From Gp6-AA40 sp036407095 (lineage in GTDB: Bacteria; Acidobacteriota; Vicinamibacteria; Vicinamibacterales; UBA2999), in NCBI GenBank assembly GCA_036407095.1, contig DASWZV010000129.1, forward strand, positions 127,350 through 191,349: a stretch of 64,000 nucleotides of DNA. Reading direction: 5' to 3'. A model generated the notes under the pieces. It made no database searches. It had not been told where the DNA came from and saw only the letters and a list, made by a program, of their open reading frames with translations. Of this stretch, positions 41,215 through 49,775 are shown one piece after another (the first letter of the stretch is position 1; each line of letters opens with the position of its first letter). A program made the position numbers and the translations under genes.

Positions 41215-42018
41215 ATGCCACTCGACAAATATCGCGAGAAACGCGACTTCACGATCTCGCCCGAGCCTGCGGGCGACAAGGCACGCAAGTCGCCTGCAGG
41301 CCGTAAGCCCCGATTCTTCTGCGTGCAGAAGCACCTCGCCTCGCACCTGCACTACGATTTCAGACTCGAACACGACGGCGTGCTGCTCTCGTGGGCGGTG
41401 CCGAAGGGCCCTTCGCTCGATCCGACGATCAAGCGCCTCGCGATGCACGTCGAGGATCATCCGATCGAATACGGGGACTTCGAGGGTGTGATTCCAGAGG
41501 GCTACGGTGCGGGCATCGTGATGCTGTGGGACCGCGGGACTTGGACGCCGGAGACCGACGACATCGCTGCTGCGCTCAAGAAGGGCGACCTCAAGTTCAC
41601 GCTCGATGGCTATAAGCTGAAAGGCTCGTGGGTGCTGGTACGCACGAAAGGTCCGTACGCAGGCGGCGGCGACGGTGGCAAATCGTGGCTGCTCATCAAG
41701 CACAAGGACGACTGGTCGGGTGCCGTCGACATCGCGGAGTTCGCACCGCTCAGCGTGAAGAGCGAGGGCGATTTCGCGGACATCCTGTCGCAGGACGACC
41801 CCGACGTGTGGCGGTCGAACCGGCCGGCCAAGACGGGTGATACGGGGGCGTTGTTCGAGCGGATCATCCGGCAGGCGCAGGAACTCAGAACCAGGAACTC
41901 GAAAGGTTCTTCACAGAAGTCCCGCTCAAAAGGTTCAGTACGTTCATCAGCTGCTAAAGGCTCGAAGAGTTCAACACGTTCGTCCGCCCGGGCAAAGTCG
42001 AAGAGATCATCAACATGA
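41215..42018 (+). CDS. LigD-type 3'-phosphoesterase, stand-alone
   Basis: A 267-residue protein equal to the phosphoesterase domain of the bacterial NHEJ ligase LigD. The motif QKHLASHLHYDFRLEHDG (about 40-57) contains the catalytic His/Asp residues; WAVPKGPS, MHVEDHPIEYGDFEGVIPEG and KGSWVLVRT follow. The domain trims 3'-phosphate and ribonucleotide ends before ligation. No ligase, polymerase or Ku gene is in the window. The last 40 residues are Ser/Lys/Arg-rich (KSRSKGSVRSSAAKGSKSS), a DNA-binding-type tail. The start at 41215 lies eight bases after the transporter; the stop overlaps the next gene (ATGA). Confidence 0.92.
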   Translation: MPLDKYREKRDFTISPEPAGDKARKSPAGRKPRFFCVQKHLASHLHYDFRLEHDGVLLSWAVPKGPSLDPTIKRLAMHVEDHPIEYGDFEGVIPEGYGAGIVMLWDRGTWTPETDDIAAALKKGDLKFTLDGYKLKGSWVLVRTKGPYAGGGDGGKSWLLIKHKDDWSGAVDIAEFAPLSVKSEGDFADILSQDDPDVWRSNRPAKTGDTGALFERIIRQAQELRTRNSKGSSQKSRSKGSVRSSAAKGSKSSTRSSARAKSKRSST

Positions 42019-43766
42019 CGCAACGGTCGTCCGCCTTCTTTCTCGCGGTCATCACCATCGGTTTCCTCGGCATCGTCGGCTGCAGTCAATCGTCCGAGCA
42101 GAATGCATCCGCAGCGTCGGCGACATCGGGCCCGAAGTGGCCGACCGTTCGCGACCAGCTGGTCGAGGATTACCTGAAGGCGCATCCCGCGTTCGCGGTG
42201 GTTGCGGGTCGGCACGAATACGACGGGCGGCTCCCTGACTGGAGCGCGCAGGGGATCGCCATGGAGATCACGCGACTGCACGCGGCCAAGGCGCGTGCGC
42301 TCGCCTTCCCAGACTCCGCGCTGGACGAGACGTCGCGATTCGAGCGTGAGGCCTTTGTCGCACGCGCCGATCGGGATCTGTATTGGCTCGAAACCGCGGA
42401 GGCGCCGTTCACCAATCCCGCCTTCTATCTGGATTGGGTCACCGACGGGCTCGATCCGAGTCCGTATCTGACTCGCTCGTACGCACCGCTCGACGTCCGC
42501 ATGCGCGCGTACACCAAGTATGCGAAGTCGGTGCAGCTGGCCGCGACCCAGATTCGTGCGAACCTGCGCGCGCCGCTCGCCCGTCCGCTCCTCGAGCGTG
42601 GGGTGTCGGCGTTCACCGGATTCGCCGATTTCTTCGCGAAGGATGTGCCCGGCGTCTTCGCGGATGTGAAAGACGAAGCCGCGAAGAAGGAATTCGCCGA
42701 GGCGAACACCGGTGCATCGAAGGCGATGCGCGATCTCGCGACGTGGCTCGAATCGCAGCGGGCGACCGCGACCGGGAGCTTCGTCCTCGGACCTGAGAAG
42801 TTCGCGAAGATGGTGTATGAGACCGAGCGCGTCTCGACGCCGATCGCCGAGCTCGAGGCGGCCGGGCGCGCCGATCTCGCGCGCAATCAGCAGGCGCTCA
42901 AGGACGCCTGCGCGGCCTACGCACCTGGTGCCACGCTGCAGGCGTGCATGGCGAAGATGAGCGCGAACAAACCGACGGGAGGCGCGGTCGCAGGCGCGCG
43001 GGCGCAGCTCGCCGAGTTGAAGAAGTTCGTGCAGGACGCGGGCTTCGCGACGATACCGGGGCCCGAAGAAGCGCTCGTCAACGAAGCACCACCTTACAAC
43101 CGCGACAATTTCGCCTACATCGACATCCCGGGTCCGTACGAAAAGGGACTCCCGGCGGTCTACTACATCGCACCGCCGAATCCTGCGTGGTCGGCGAAGG
43201 AACAGCACGATTACCTGCCCGGCAAAGCGGATCTGCTGTTCACCTCTGTCCACGAGGTCTGGCCGGGACACTTCCTGCAGTTCCTGCACTCCAATCGCGC
43301 CTCGTCGATCATCGGCCGGCTGTTCGTGGGCTACGCCTACGCCGAGGGGTGGGCTCACTATGCCGAGGACGCCGCATGGGAGATGGGCCTCGGCGCGGGC
43401 GATCAGGAAACGCACATCGGCCAGTTGAGCAACGCGCTGCTGCGCGACGTGCGCTTTCTCTCGGCGATCGGCATGCACACACACGGGATGACACTCGCCG
43501 GCTCGGAGAAGATGTTTCGCGAGCAGGCGTTCAGCGACGCCGGCACGGCGCGACAACAGGCGGCACGCGGCACCTACGATCCGGCGTATCTGAACTACAC
43601 GATGGGCAAGCTGATGATCCGCAAGCTGCGTGAGGACTGGACCGCAACGCGCGGCGGCCGCAACGCCTGGCGCGACTTCCACGATCGCTTCCTCGAGTAC
43701 CCCGGGCCCGCGATTCCGTTAGTGAGGAAGCAGATGATGGGAAATGACGCGGATGCGCTCTTCTAA
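42015..43766 (+). CDS. DUF885 family lipoprotein metallopeptidase
   Basis: A 583-residue lipoprotein. The lipobox GIVGC gives Cys23 as the attachment site. The C-terminal half carries HEVWPGHFLQ (H413, E414, H419), the HExxxGH motif of DUF885, whose few characterised members are peptidases, with AYAEGWAHYAEDAAWEMGL and NYTMGKLMIRKLRED as further family blocks. It should act in the periplasm or on the membrane surface. It is probably co-translated with the phosphoesterase gene by ATGA overlap, though a functional link is not apparent. Confidence 0.92.
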   Translation: MTQRSSAFFLAVITIGFLGIVGCSQSSEQNASAASATSGPKWPTVRDQLVEDYLKAHPAFAVVAGRHEYDGRLPDWSAQGIAMEITRLHAAKARALAFPDSALDETSRFEREAFVARADRDLYWLETAEAPFTNPAFYLDWVTDGLDPSPYLTRSYAPLDVRMRAYTKYAKSVQLAATQIRANLRAPLARPLLERGVSAFTGFADFFAKDVPGVFADVKDEAAKKEFAEANTGASKAMRDLATWLESQRATATGSFVLGPEKFAKMVYETERVSTPIAELEAAGRADLARNQQALKDACAAYAPGATLQACMAKMSANKPTGGAVAGARAQLAELKKFVQDAGFATIPGPEEALVNEAPPYNRDNFAYIDIPGPYEKGLPAVYYIAPPNPAWSAKEQHDYLPGKADLLFTSVHEVWPGHFLQFLHSNRASSIIGRLFVGYAYAEGWAHYAEDAAWEMGLGAGDQETHIGQLSNALLRDVRFLSAIGMHTHGMTLAGSEKMFREQAFSDAGTARQQAARGTYDPAYLNYTMGKLMIRKLREDWTATRGGRNAWRDFHDRFLEYPGPAIPLVRKQMMGNDADALF

Positions 43767-44181
43767 TCAGGACGCAGGGACTGGAACTCCTGGAAAAGAG
43801 AGATCGTGCCGGACGCCCCTGTCGAACCCCAGCATGCGACGCCGCGGCCCGCCTTCGCCAAGGCAACGGCGCGTCCACCGTAGCTCGCGCTGAAAATCGG
43901 CGCGAGCGGAGGCGGAAAAAAACGCGCTTCCGGATCCGTCCCGGAGGACCACGTTTATCTTTCGAGGTAGCCGGGAGGGGCGTCCCCGCTCGCCGCGCCC
44001 TTCGACTCCGCTCAGGGCAAGCAGGCGCCTGCGTGATCGCCTTTTGGCGCCGACAGCCGGGGCCCCCATCGCGCGGACTTTGCGCGATGGGGTGGCCGCG
44101 AGCGGGGAGACCCGGCGACAGGACCTGTGAGCCCCAACGCTCATGTCGTACCCCAAGTGAGTGCGGAAGGAATCTTGACGA
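43767..44181. other. 415-base gap with repeat words and no gene
   Basis: Between the convergent DUF885 and YvcK genes there is no plausible coding sequence; a 129-residue minus-strand frame here is Arg/Ser-rich without domain features. It contains a dispersed palindrome (43997-44018) and a hairpin CCCCCATCGCG / CGCGATGGGG near 44070-44090 that could stop transcription from one or both sides. Confidence 0.5.
43997..44018. repeat. GCCCTTCGACTCCGCTCAGGGC palindromic repeat
   Basis: An imperfect palindrome with end words GCCCT/AGGGC. Related copies stand at 17889, 21961 and 39311 in this window. Confidence 0.65.
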
Positions 44182-45192
44182 CTATACTTCCTGAACTTTC
44201 GGAGCAGTCGGCGTCGACTTCAAGAGTCGTTCGCTGAGCACCGACCACACCGCGAACGAGAGGCGGCGGCGGTGATGACGCGCGATCTCGGTATTCCAGA
44301 ACGGCCCCAGCACTGCTTCGACATCCGGATGGAGCTTACCGAGCTCGAGAGGGGCCTTGTGCTCGGCGGCGTACTTCAGGAGCACGGCTGGCGACGGCGC
44401 GCTGGTATTGGCAATCACCACGTCGACCGGTCGCTCGATCGCGCGTGAGACCCAGCGCACGGCTTCAGCGGCCGTGAATCCTTCCATGCCACGGCCTTCG
44501 GTCAGCAGGTTCGCGATCACGATGATCGGACCGCGCACGTCGGCGATCGCTTCCTTGACGCCGCGCACGAGCAGCGGCGGCAGCAGGCTGGTGAAGAAGC
44601 TCCCGGGCCCGATGATGATTGCGTCGAAGGTGCGGATCGCGTCGGCGACTTCCGGATGAATCGACACGTGCGGCTCGAGCCAGAGGCGACGCACCTCGTG
44701 GCCGCGCGCCTGCCCGGCGTCGACCTCCACTTCACCACGCGTGATCGATCCGTCGGCGTACTCGGCACACACCGACGCGGGTTCGATGCTGACCGGCCAC
44801 ACGCGACCGCGACATCCGAGCAGCGCGCGCAAGCCGTCGACGGCGGCCAGAAAATTTCCGCTGTACTGCTCCATCATCGACAGCAGCAGGTTGCCGCCCG
44901 TGTGCCCGGCGAGGCGATCGTGATGCTCGAGCGTCGGCAGGCGCGACAGCAGGACGCTGCGAGCCTCGCGCTCGTTGCGCGCGAGCGCGAGCGCGCACTT
45001 CAACACGTCGCCCGGGGGAAGCACGCCCAGTTCATCGCGCAACTGACCCGAACTGCCGCCGCTGTCGAACATCGTGACGACCGCGTTGAGTCGAAGCCAC
45101 GGATTGGTCTTCAGGCCTCCCAGGAGGCTCGGCAATCCGGTGCCCCCGCCGACACAGCCGATACTCAGCTCGCGGAGAAGCATGGGCTGCAT
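44182..45192 (-). CDS. YvcK/CofD-like protein
   Basis: A 336-residue cytoplasmic protein of the YvcK branch of the CofD fold. GCVGGGTGLPSLLGGLKTNP (13-32) and VVTMFDSGGSSGQLRDELG are the nucleotide-binding signatures, and IIGPGSFFTSLLPPLLV and VIANLLTEGRGMEGFTA complete the family pattern. YvcK in Bacillus binds UDP-sugars and is needed for growth on gluconeogenic carbon sources and for cell-wall balance. Two ATGs (45192 and 45183) are possible, neither with a clear ribosome-binding site. The gene is divergent from the nucleotidyltransferase-like gene. Confidence 0.9.
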   Translation of the reverse strand: MQPMLLRELSIGCVGGGTGLPSLLGGLKTNPWLRLNAVVTMFDSGGSSGQLRDELGVLPPGDVLKCALALARNEREARSVLLSRLPTLEHHDRLAGHTGGNLLLSMMEQYSGNFLAAVDGLRALLGCRGRVWPVSIEPASVCAEYADGSITRGEVEVDAGQARGHEVRRLWLEPHVSIHPEVADAIRTFDAIIIGPGSFFTSLLPPLLVRGVKEAIADVRGPIIVIANLLTEGRGMEGFTAAEAVRWVSRAIERPVDVVIANTSAPSPAVLLKYAAEHKAPLELGKLHPDVEAVLGPFWNTEIARHHRRRLSFAVWSVLSERLLKSTPTAPKVQEV

Positions 45193-45316
45193 TGTAATCG
45201 TAGGCTGGGGCTTGCTTTACAGACCCACCTGTGTGCTGGTGTCGGTACCAACCCCCGAGCTGTTCAAAAGTTGCACGCCAAGAACTGGACCGGCCCTGCC
45301 CACGTAAAATCACGAT

Positions 45317-46132
45317 ATGAGCGCTGTCGATTGGAAGCCCGCGGCCGAGTCGCTCGCCGCAGACCTGCGTCGGGTGTTCGGAGATCGCCTCAGATCGCTG
45401 GTGGCGTACGGCTCGCACCTCGATGGTGACGACCATGCCCCGCTCACGTGTCTGGCGCTCGTCAGCACGCTGACGGCCGACGATCTGCACGGGTGCGCGA
45501 CGCACGCGACCCGCTGGGCGCGCGGGCACATCGCCACACCCTTGATCCTTCCCGAGCACGAGTTCCGTCGATCGCTCGATGCGTTCCCGCTCGAGTACGG
45601 CGAGATCATCCGGGCGCACGAACGGGTGCTCGGCGAGAATCCGTTTGTCGATCTCGAGATTGCGCCCGCCGATCTTCGCCGCGCGTGCGAGACGCAGATC
45701 AAGAGTCATCTGGTCCACCTTCGCGAGGGTTACATCGAATCGGGAGGCCGCCCCGACGCCGTGGCCGAACTCGTGATCGCGTCGGCGCCGGGTTTCACAG
45801 CGCTGCTACGGAACGTCGCGCGGCTCAACGGCGTCATGTCTAGTGGGTCGTCTCAACTGGATGCGCAGAGACCACAACAGGCCTCGGAGGGAGAATCTCG
45901 GGGCGCGACATCGGAGCGCCCCGCTGAGCCGCGGGAACATCGCACCAGTAACCGTGGGGATGCCACTCATCAGGGGGCTCGCGCAGCAGGCCTGCCCGCG
46001 CACGTGGTGGCCGACATTCTGGCCCTCGAACAGACACCCGGCACCGCCGGCGTGGATGCCGCCCGTCTCTTTCCCGAATACCTCGCAGCGGTCGAGCGAC
46101 TCGCCGGGGCGGTGGACGGCTGGCGAGACTAG
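45317..46132 (+). CDS. Nucleotidyltransferase-like protein with probable inserted segment
   Basis: A 271-residue protein with VAYGSHLDGD (about 29-38), similar to the GSxxxGxxxxxSDxD start of nucleotidyltransferase folds but lacking the second acid pair. The helical part continues to LLRNVARLNGV (residue 173). Residues 174-230 or so (SSGSSQLDAQRPQQASEGES and beyond) are low-complexity and contain a GGGGCGC/GCGCCCC hairpin at DNA level, which suggests insertion of non-coding sequence in frame. Normal protein resumes with HVVADILALEQ and LFPEYLAAVERLAGAVDGW. The activity is unproven. It heads a row with the TPM, LemA and DinB genes. Confidence 0.6.
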   Translation: MSAVDWKPAAESLAADLRRVFGDRLRSLVAYGSHLDGDDHAPLTCLALVSTLTADDLHGCATHATRWARGHIATPLILPEHEFRRSLDAFPLEYGEIIRAHERVLGENPFVDLEIAPADLRRACETQIKSHLVHLREGYIESGGRPDAVAELVIASAPGFTALLRNVARLNGVMSSGSSQLDAQRPQQASEGESRGATSERPAEPREHRTSNRGDATHQGARAAGLPAHVVADILALEQTPGTAGVDAARLFPEYLAAVERLAGAVDGWRD

Positions 46133-46171
46133 CTCCAACGCACACCACTTGAGCGTCTGCCCATCACTGAC

Positions 46172-47065
46172 GTGAGCACAACTCTTCGACGCAACCTGTC
46201 CCGTGTCCGCAGCGTCGCACTGACCCCGCACATACTGCGTGTCATCAGTGCCGCCTTTCTGCTGTACGCGCTCGGTGGGCTCGCGTTCGCGCAGCCGCCG
46301 CCACCGGAGCTCACGCAGACGGTGAACGATTTCACCGGTGCCATCGACGCGGCGAGCAAGCAGAAGATGGACGACATGATCCGCTCGCTTCAGCAGACGA
46401 CCGGGGACGTGGTCGTCGTCGCCGTCGTCGACACGTTCGCGCCGTATGGGGACATCCGCGAGTACGCCGTGAAGATGTTCGAAAACCACGGGCGCGGCAT
46501 CGGGCAGCGTGGACGCGATAACGGCCTGCTGCTGCTCGTCGCCATCAAAGATCGCCAGATCAAGATTGAAACGGGCTACGAGCTCGAACAGTTCATCACC
46601 GACGGCTACGCCGGCGAGACGATCCGTCAGACGATCGCGCCGGAATTCAGGAAAGGGGACTACGGCGCAGGGCTCGTCGCCGGTGTGACACGAATCATCG
46701 GACGGATCGCGCAGGGTCGCAATGTCTCGTTGCAGGGTGTGCCGACACCGGAGCGCGCGCGCGCGCAGCGAACGGGGTCGGGCGGCGGCATTTTCACGGC
46801 GCTCTTCGTCCTGTTCATCGTCATCAACGCGATTGCGGGCTTGCTGCGTCGTCGCAGACGAGGCGGCCGATGGGGTCGCGGCCCCTGGAGCGGCTGGAGC
46901 AGCGGCGTCGGCCCGTTCGGCGGGGCCGGTGGGTTCGGCGGTGGCTTCGGGGGCGGCGGCTTCGGGGGCGGTGGTGGATTCGGCGGTGGTGGTGGATTCG
47001 GCGGGGGCTTCGGCGGGTTTGGCGGTGGGCGGAGTGGTGGTGGCGGAGCCAGTGGTGGATGGTGA
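46172..47065 (+). CDS. TPM-domain membrane protein (YgcG-like) with Gly-rich tail
   Basis: A 297-residue protein with a signal peptide to about residue 36, a TPM domain (VNDFTGAIDAASKQKMDDMI, VVVVAVVDTFAPYGDIREYA, NGLLLLVAIKDRQIKIETGY), one transmembrane helix (GGIFTALFVLFIVINAIAGL) and a tail almost entirely of Gly with Phe/Trp (FGGGGGFGGG type). TPM proteins often lie beside LemA, as here, and are thought to help membrane protein or photosystem assembly; function in this bacterium is unknown. It starts with GTG. The LemA gene begins 19 bases after its stop. Confidence 0.9.
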   Translation: MSTTLRRNLSRVRSVALTPHILRVISAAFLLYALGGLAFAQPPPPELTQTVNDFTGAIDAASKQKMDDMIRSLQQTTGDVVVVAVVDTFAPYGDIREYAVKMFENHGRGIGQRGRDNGLLLLVAIKDRQIKIETGYELEQFITDGYAGETIRQTIAPEFRKGDYGAGLVAGVTRIIGRIAQGRNVSLQGVPTPERARAQRTGSGGGIFTALFVLFIVINAIAGLLRRRRRGGRWGRGPWSGWSSGVGPFGGAGGFGGGFGGGGFGGGGGFGGGGGFGGGFGGFGGGRSGGGGASGGW

Positions 47066-47084
47066 AGACAAGAGGGAGTTCGTC

Positions 47085-47660
47085 ATGACTCTGATCAAGA
47101 AACTCGGCCTCGCCGCGGTGCTCGTGGCCGTGGCCATGGGATTCTCGGGCTGTTCCTATAACCGGTTCATCAGCCAGGAAGAAGCCATCAAGACCCAGTG
47201 GGCTCAGGTCGAGAATCAGCTTCAGCGGCGGAACGATCTCATCCCGAACCTGGTGGAAACCGTCAAGGGCGTCACCCAGCAGGAGAAGGATGTGTTCGGC
47301 CAGATTGCCGACTCGCGCGCGAAGCTCGCGGGCGCGCAGACGCCCGAGCAGCGCATCCAAGCGGCCAACGAACAGAGCACGGCGCTGGCGCGTCTGCTCG
47401 TGGTCGTCGAGAACTATCCACAACTCAGATCGAGTGAATCGTTCAATCGCATGATGGACGAACTCGCCGGGACCGAGAATCGGCTGGCGGTGGAGCGCAT
47501 GCGTTACAACGAGCGGGTGCAGGAATACAACGTTTCGCGGCGTCGATTCCCGTCGAACATCACAGCGGGTCTGTTTGGCTTCAAGGAGTACCCGCTCTTC
47601 AACGCGCCACCGGAAGCCGAGCGCGTGCCGAAGGTGAACTTCGGGAACAAGGCGTCATAA
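47085..47660 (+). CDS. lemA: LemA family lipoprotein
   Basis: A 191-residue protein with lipobox FSGC (Cys23) and the LemA core: QEEAIKTQWAQVENQLQRRN, DLIPNLVETVKGVTQQEKD and RYNERVQEYNVSRRRFPSNI. The fold is a long antiparallel helical bundle at the membrane. LemA and TPM proteins are commonly encoded together, matching this pair. ATG 47085 is used, preceded by GAGGGAG; the longer frame to 46722 lies inside the TPM gene. Confidence 0.94.
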   Translation: MTLIKKLGLAAVLVAVAMGFSGCSYNRFISQEEAIKTQWAQVENQLQRRNDLIPNLVETVKGVTQQEKDVFGQIADSRAKLAGAQTPEQRIQAANEQSTALARLLVVVENYPQLRSSESFNRMMDELAGTENRLAVERMRYNERVQEYNVSRRRFPSNITAGLFGFKEYPLFNAPPEAERVPKVNFGNKAS

Positions 47661-47683
47661 TCGGCAATACCTGGAGCCTTCGA

Positions 47684-48181
47684 ATGCCGCTCGTCGATGC
47701 CCTGCTTCCGGAGTTCGATCACGAGATGACGGTCACGCGGAAGCTGCTCGAGCGCGTGCCCGAGGACAAGCTGGCGTGGAAGCCGCATCAGAAGTCGTAT
47801 TCGCTCGGACAGCTGGCCCAGCACGTCGCGACCATCCCGATGTGGGGCAGCATGACGCTCAGCGAACCCGAGCTCGACGTGGCCGGCGGCCAACGGCCGG
47901 AGGAACCTCGCACGCGCGCGGAGGTCCTGGCTCGGTTCGACGATCACGTGGCCAAGACACGTGCCGCCCTGGTCGGAAAGTCGGATGCGGAGCTGATGGC
48001 GCCATGGGCGCTCAAGCGCGAAGGGCACGTCATCTTCTCGATGCCGAAGGCCAGCGTGTGGCGATCGTTCGTCATGAATCATTTGATTCACCACCGGGCG
48101 CAATTGGGGGTATATCTACGGATGCAGGACGTCCCGCTGCCGTCGGTGTACGGCCCGAGTGCGGACGAAGGTCAACTCTGA
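47684..48181 (+). CDS. DinB-like putative metal-dependent hydrolase/transferase
   Basis: A 165-residue four-helix DinB-fold protein. Three His expected for the metal site are visible: LAQHVATI near residue 46 and NHLIHHRAQLGVYLR near 132-135. DinB relatives include bacillithiol S-transferases (BstA, YfiT), so a role in thiol-dependent detoxification is plausible given the YtxJ gene in this window. ATG 47684 lies 23 bases after lemA's stop. A decayed relative is found at 53216-53455. Confidence 0.9.
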   Translation: MPLVDALLPEFDHEMTVTRKLLERVPEDKLAWKPHQKSYSLGQLAQHVATIPMWGSMTLSEPELDVAGGQRPEEPRTRAEVLARFDDHVAKTRAALVGKSDAELMAPWALKREGHVIFSMPKASVWRSFVMNHLIHHRAQLGVYLRMQDVPLPSVYGPSADEGQL

Positions 48182-48253
48182 AAGACACACGCACGCGCAG
48201 AAAGCTGGTGATGAATACGGATGCAAGATGAACGTGCCAAGGCGTTTTGACGA

Positions 48254-49774
48254 ATGACTGCCATTGGCAGCGTTCAGACGCAGGAGCAGCCTCCTGCAAT
48301 ACTCCGGCCCTCGGCGATCAGCCCACTTCAATTCTGCGTGTTCGGTGTCGCGTTCGTCCTGCTCGCGACCGCGAACGCGGCCGGATATCGCTACGGCGCC
48401 TCCGATCAGGCCTTCTACATCCCGGTCGTGATCCGTGCGCTCGAGCCGGCGGCCTTTCCTCACGATGCTCCGCTGATCGACGCCCAGGGGCGACTCATGC
48501 TGGGTGACGAGGTCATTGCCGGGGTCGTCCGAATGACAGGGCTGCCGCTCGACACACTTTTTTTCGTTGCCTACCTGTTTTCTCTGGTGCTCACGTGGGC
48601 GGCGCTTGCTGCGATCGGAGCGCGCATCTACACGAGCCTCTGGGGCACGGTGGCGCTTGGCGCCGCGTTTACCCTGCGTCACCGCATCCCACGCACGAGC
48701 GCGAACTCGTTCGAGCCGTACTTCCACCCGCGGATGCTGGCGTTCGCGATCTGCCTCATGGGGATCGCTGCCGTGCTTCGTCGCCGGTTCCTGCTGGCGG
48801 TCGTGGTCGTCGGCGTCGCCGCTGTCATCCACGTCACGACAGCGCTCTGGTTTTCGATCCTGATCGGCATCGCGCTCGTCATTCTCGAACCCAGACTGCG
48901 GCGGCCCGCTGTCGTCGCGGCTATCGTCTCGGTGCCACTTGGTGCCTGGCTGTTGACGCTCGGACCACTGCGCACGCGCATGGACGGCCTCTGGCTGCAG
49001 GCCGTGAAGGTCAAGGACTCGCTGTTCGCCACGGACTGGCCGGCCTGGGCGTGGCTCGCGAACCTGGCCCTGCTCGGCGGGCTGTGGTGGGCACACCGGT
49101 ACCGGACCACACGTCGACAGGCGAGCGCCGAGGACAACGCGCTCGTCTGGGGCGCCACCGCGCTGGTCGCGTTCTTCCTGCTGACGCTGCCGCTCGTCAT
49201 GGCGCGCATCGCCTTTCCCGTGCAGCTCCAGATCTCACGCGTGTTCTGGCTCGTCGATGCCTTGGCCACGATCTACGGGCTGTCCCTGGTGACGAACCGA
49301 ACGGTGATGCAGGCAATCGCGGGTGTCCTCATCGTCGCGTCGATGGCCCGCGGGGCCTACGTCATGCTGATCGAGCAGCCGGAGCGCAGGTTGTTTTCGG
49401 TGCATCTTCCGGAGTCGCCGTGGACCGACGCGATGAACTGGCTCGCGACCGAGCCGCTCACCGCGAACGTGCTCGCCGACCCCGGGCATGCGTGGAAGTA
49501 CGGCACGAGCGTGCGCGTCGCGGCCGGCCGCGATGTGTTTCTCGAGGAAGTCAAGGATGCGGCGATCGCCATCTACGCGCAGGATGTCGCCGCGAGAGTG
49601 ATCGAGCGCACGTACGCGTTGGGATATTTCCCGGCGCTCACACCAGAACATGCGCAGCAACTGGCTGCCAAGTACGACTTGAACTACCTCGTCACCGAAG
49701 CGGAGCTGGCGCTCCCGCTCGCCTACCAGAACGAGCGATTCCACATCTATCGACTGAAGGAAATCGATCGCTGA
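48254..49774 (+). CDS. Polytopic membrane protein of unknown function
   Basis: A 506-residue membrane protein with about ten hydrophobic segments and a C-terminal soluble part of about 140 residues. An early loop YGASDQAFYIPVVIRALEPA resembles the first loop of several bacterial membrane proteins handled as putative glycosyltransferases (DUF6798-like). The soluble end contains NVLADPGHAWKYGTSVRVAA and YALGYFPALTPEHAQQLAAK, a pattern also seen after the membrane part of YfhO-like proteins. Substrate unknown. It converges on the large permease gene with one base between stops. Confidence 0.6.
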   Translation: MTAIGSVQTQEQPPAILRPSAISPLQFCVFGVAFVLLATANAAGYRYGASDQAFYIPVVIRALEPAAFPHDAPLIDAQGRLMLGDEVIAGVVRMTGLPLDTLFFVAYLFSLVLTWAALAAIGARIYTSLWGTVALGAAFTLRHRIPRTSANSFEPYFHPRMLAFAICLMGIAAVLRRRFLLAVVVVGVAAVIHVTTALWFSILIGIALVILEPRLRRPAVVAAIVSVPLGAWLLTLGPLRTRMDGLWLQAVKVKDSLFATDWPAWAWLANLALLGGLWWAHRYRTTRRQASAEDNALVWGATALVAFFLLTLPLVMARIAFPVQLQISRVFWLVDALATIYGLSLVTNRTVMQAIAGVLIVASMARGAYVMLIEQPERRLFSVHLPESPWTDAMNWLATEPLTANVLADPGHAWKYGTSVRVAAGRDVFLEEVKDAAIAIYAQDVAARVIERTYALGYFPALTPEHAQQLAAKYDLNYLVTEAELALPLAYQNERFHIYRLKEIDR

Positions 49775-49775
49775 T

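Noticed and set aside
41610..43682. A 690-residue minus-strand open frame
   Set aside because: Antisense to the DUF885 gene, which has a lipobox and a complete HExxxGH motif; the mirror frame has no features.
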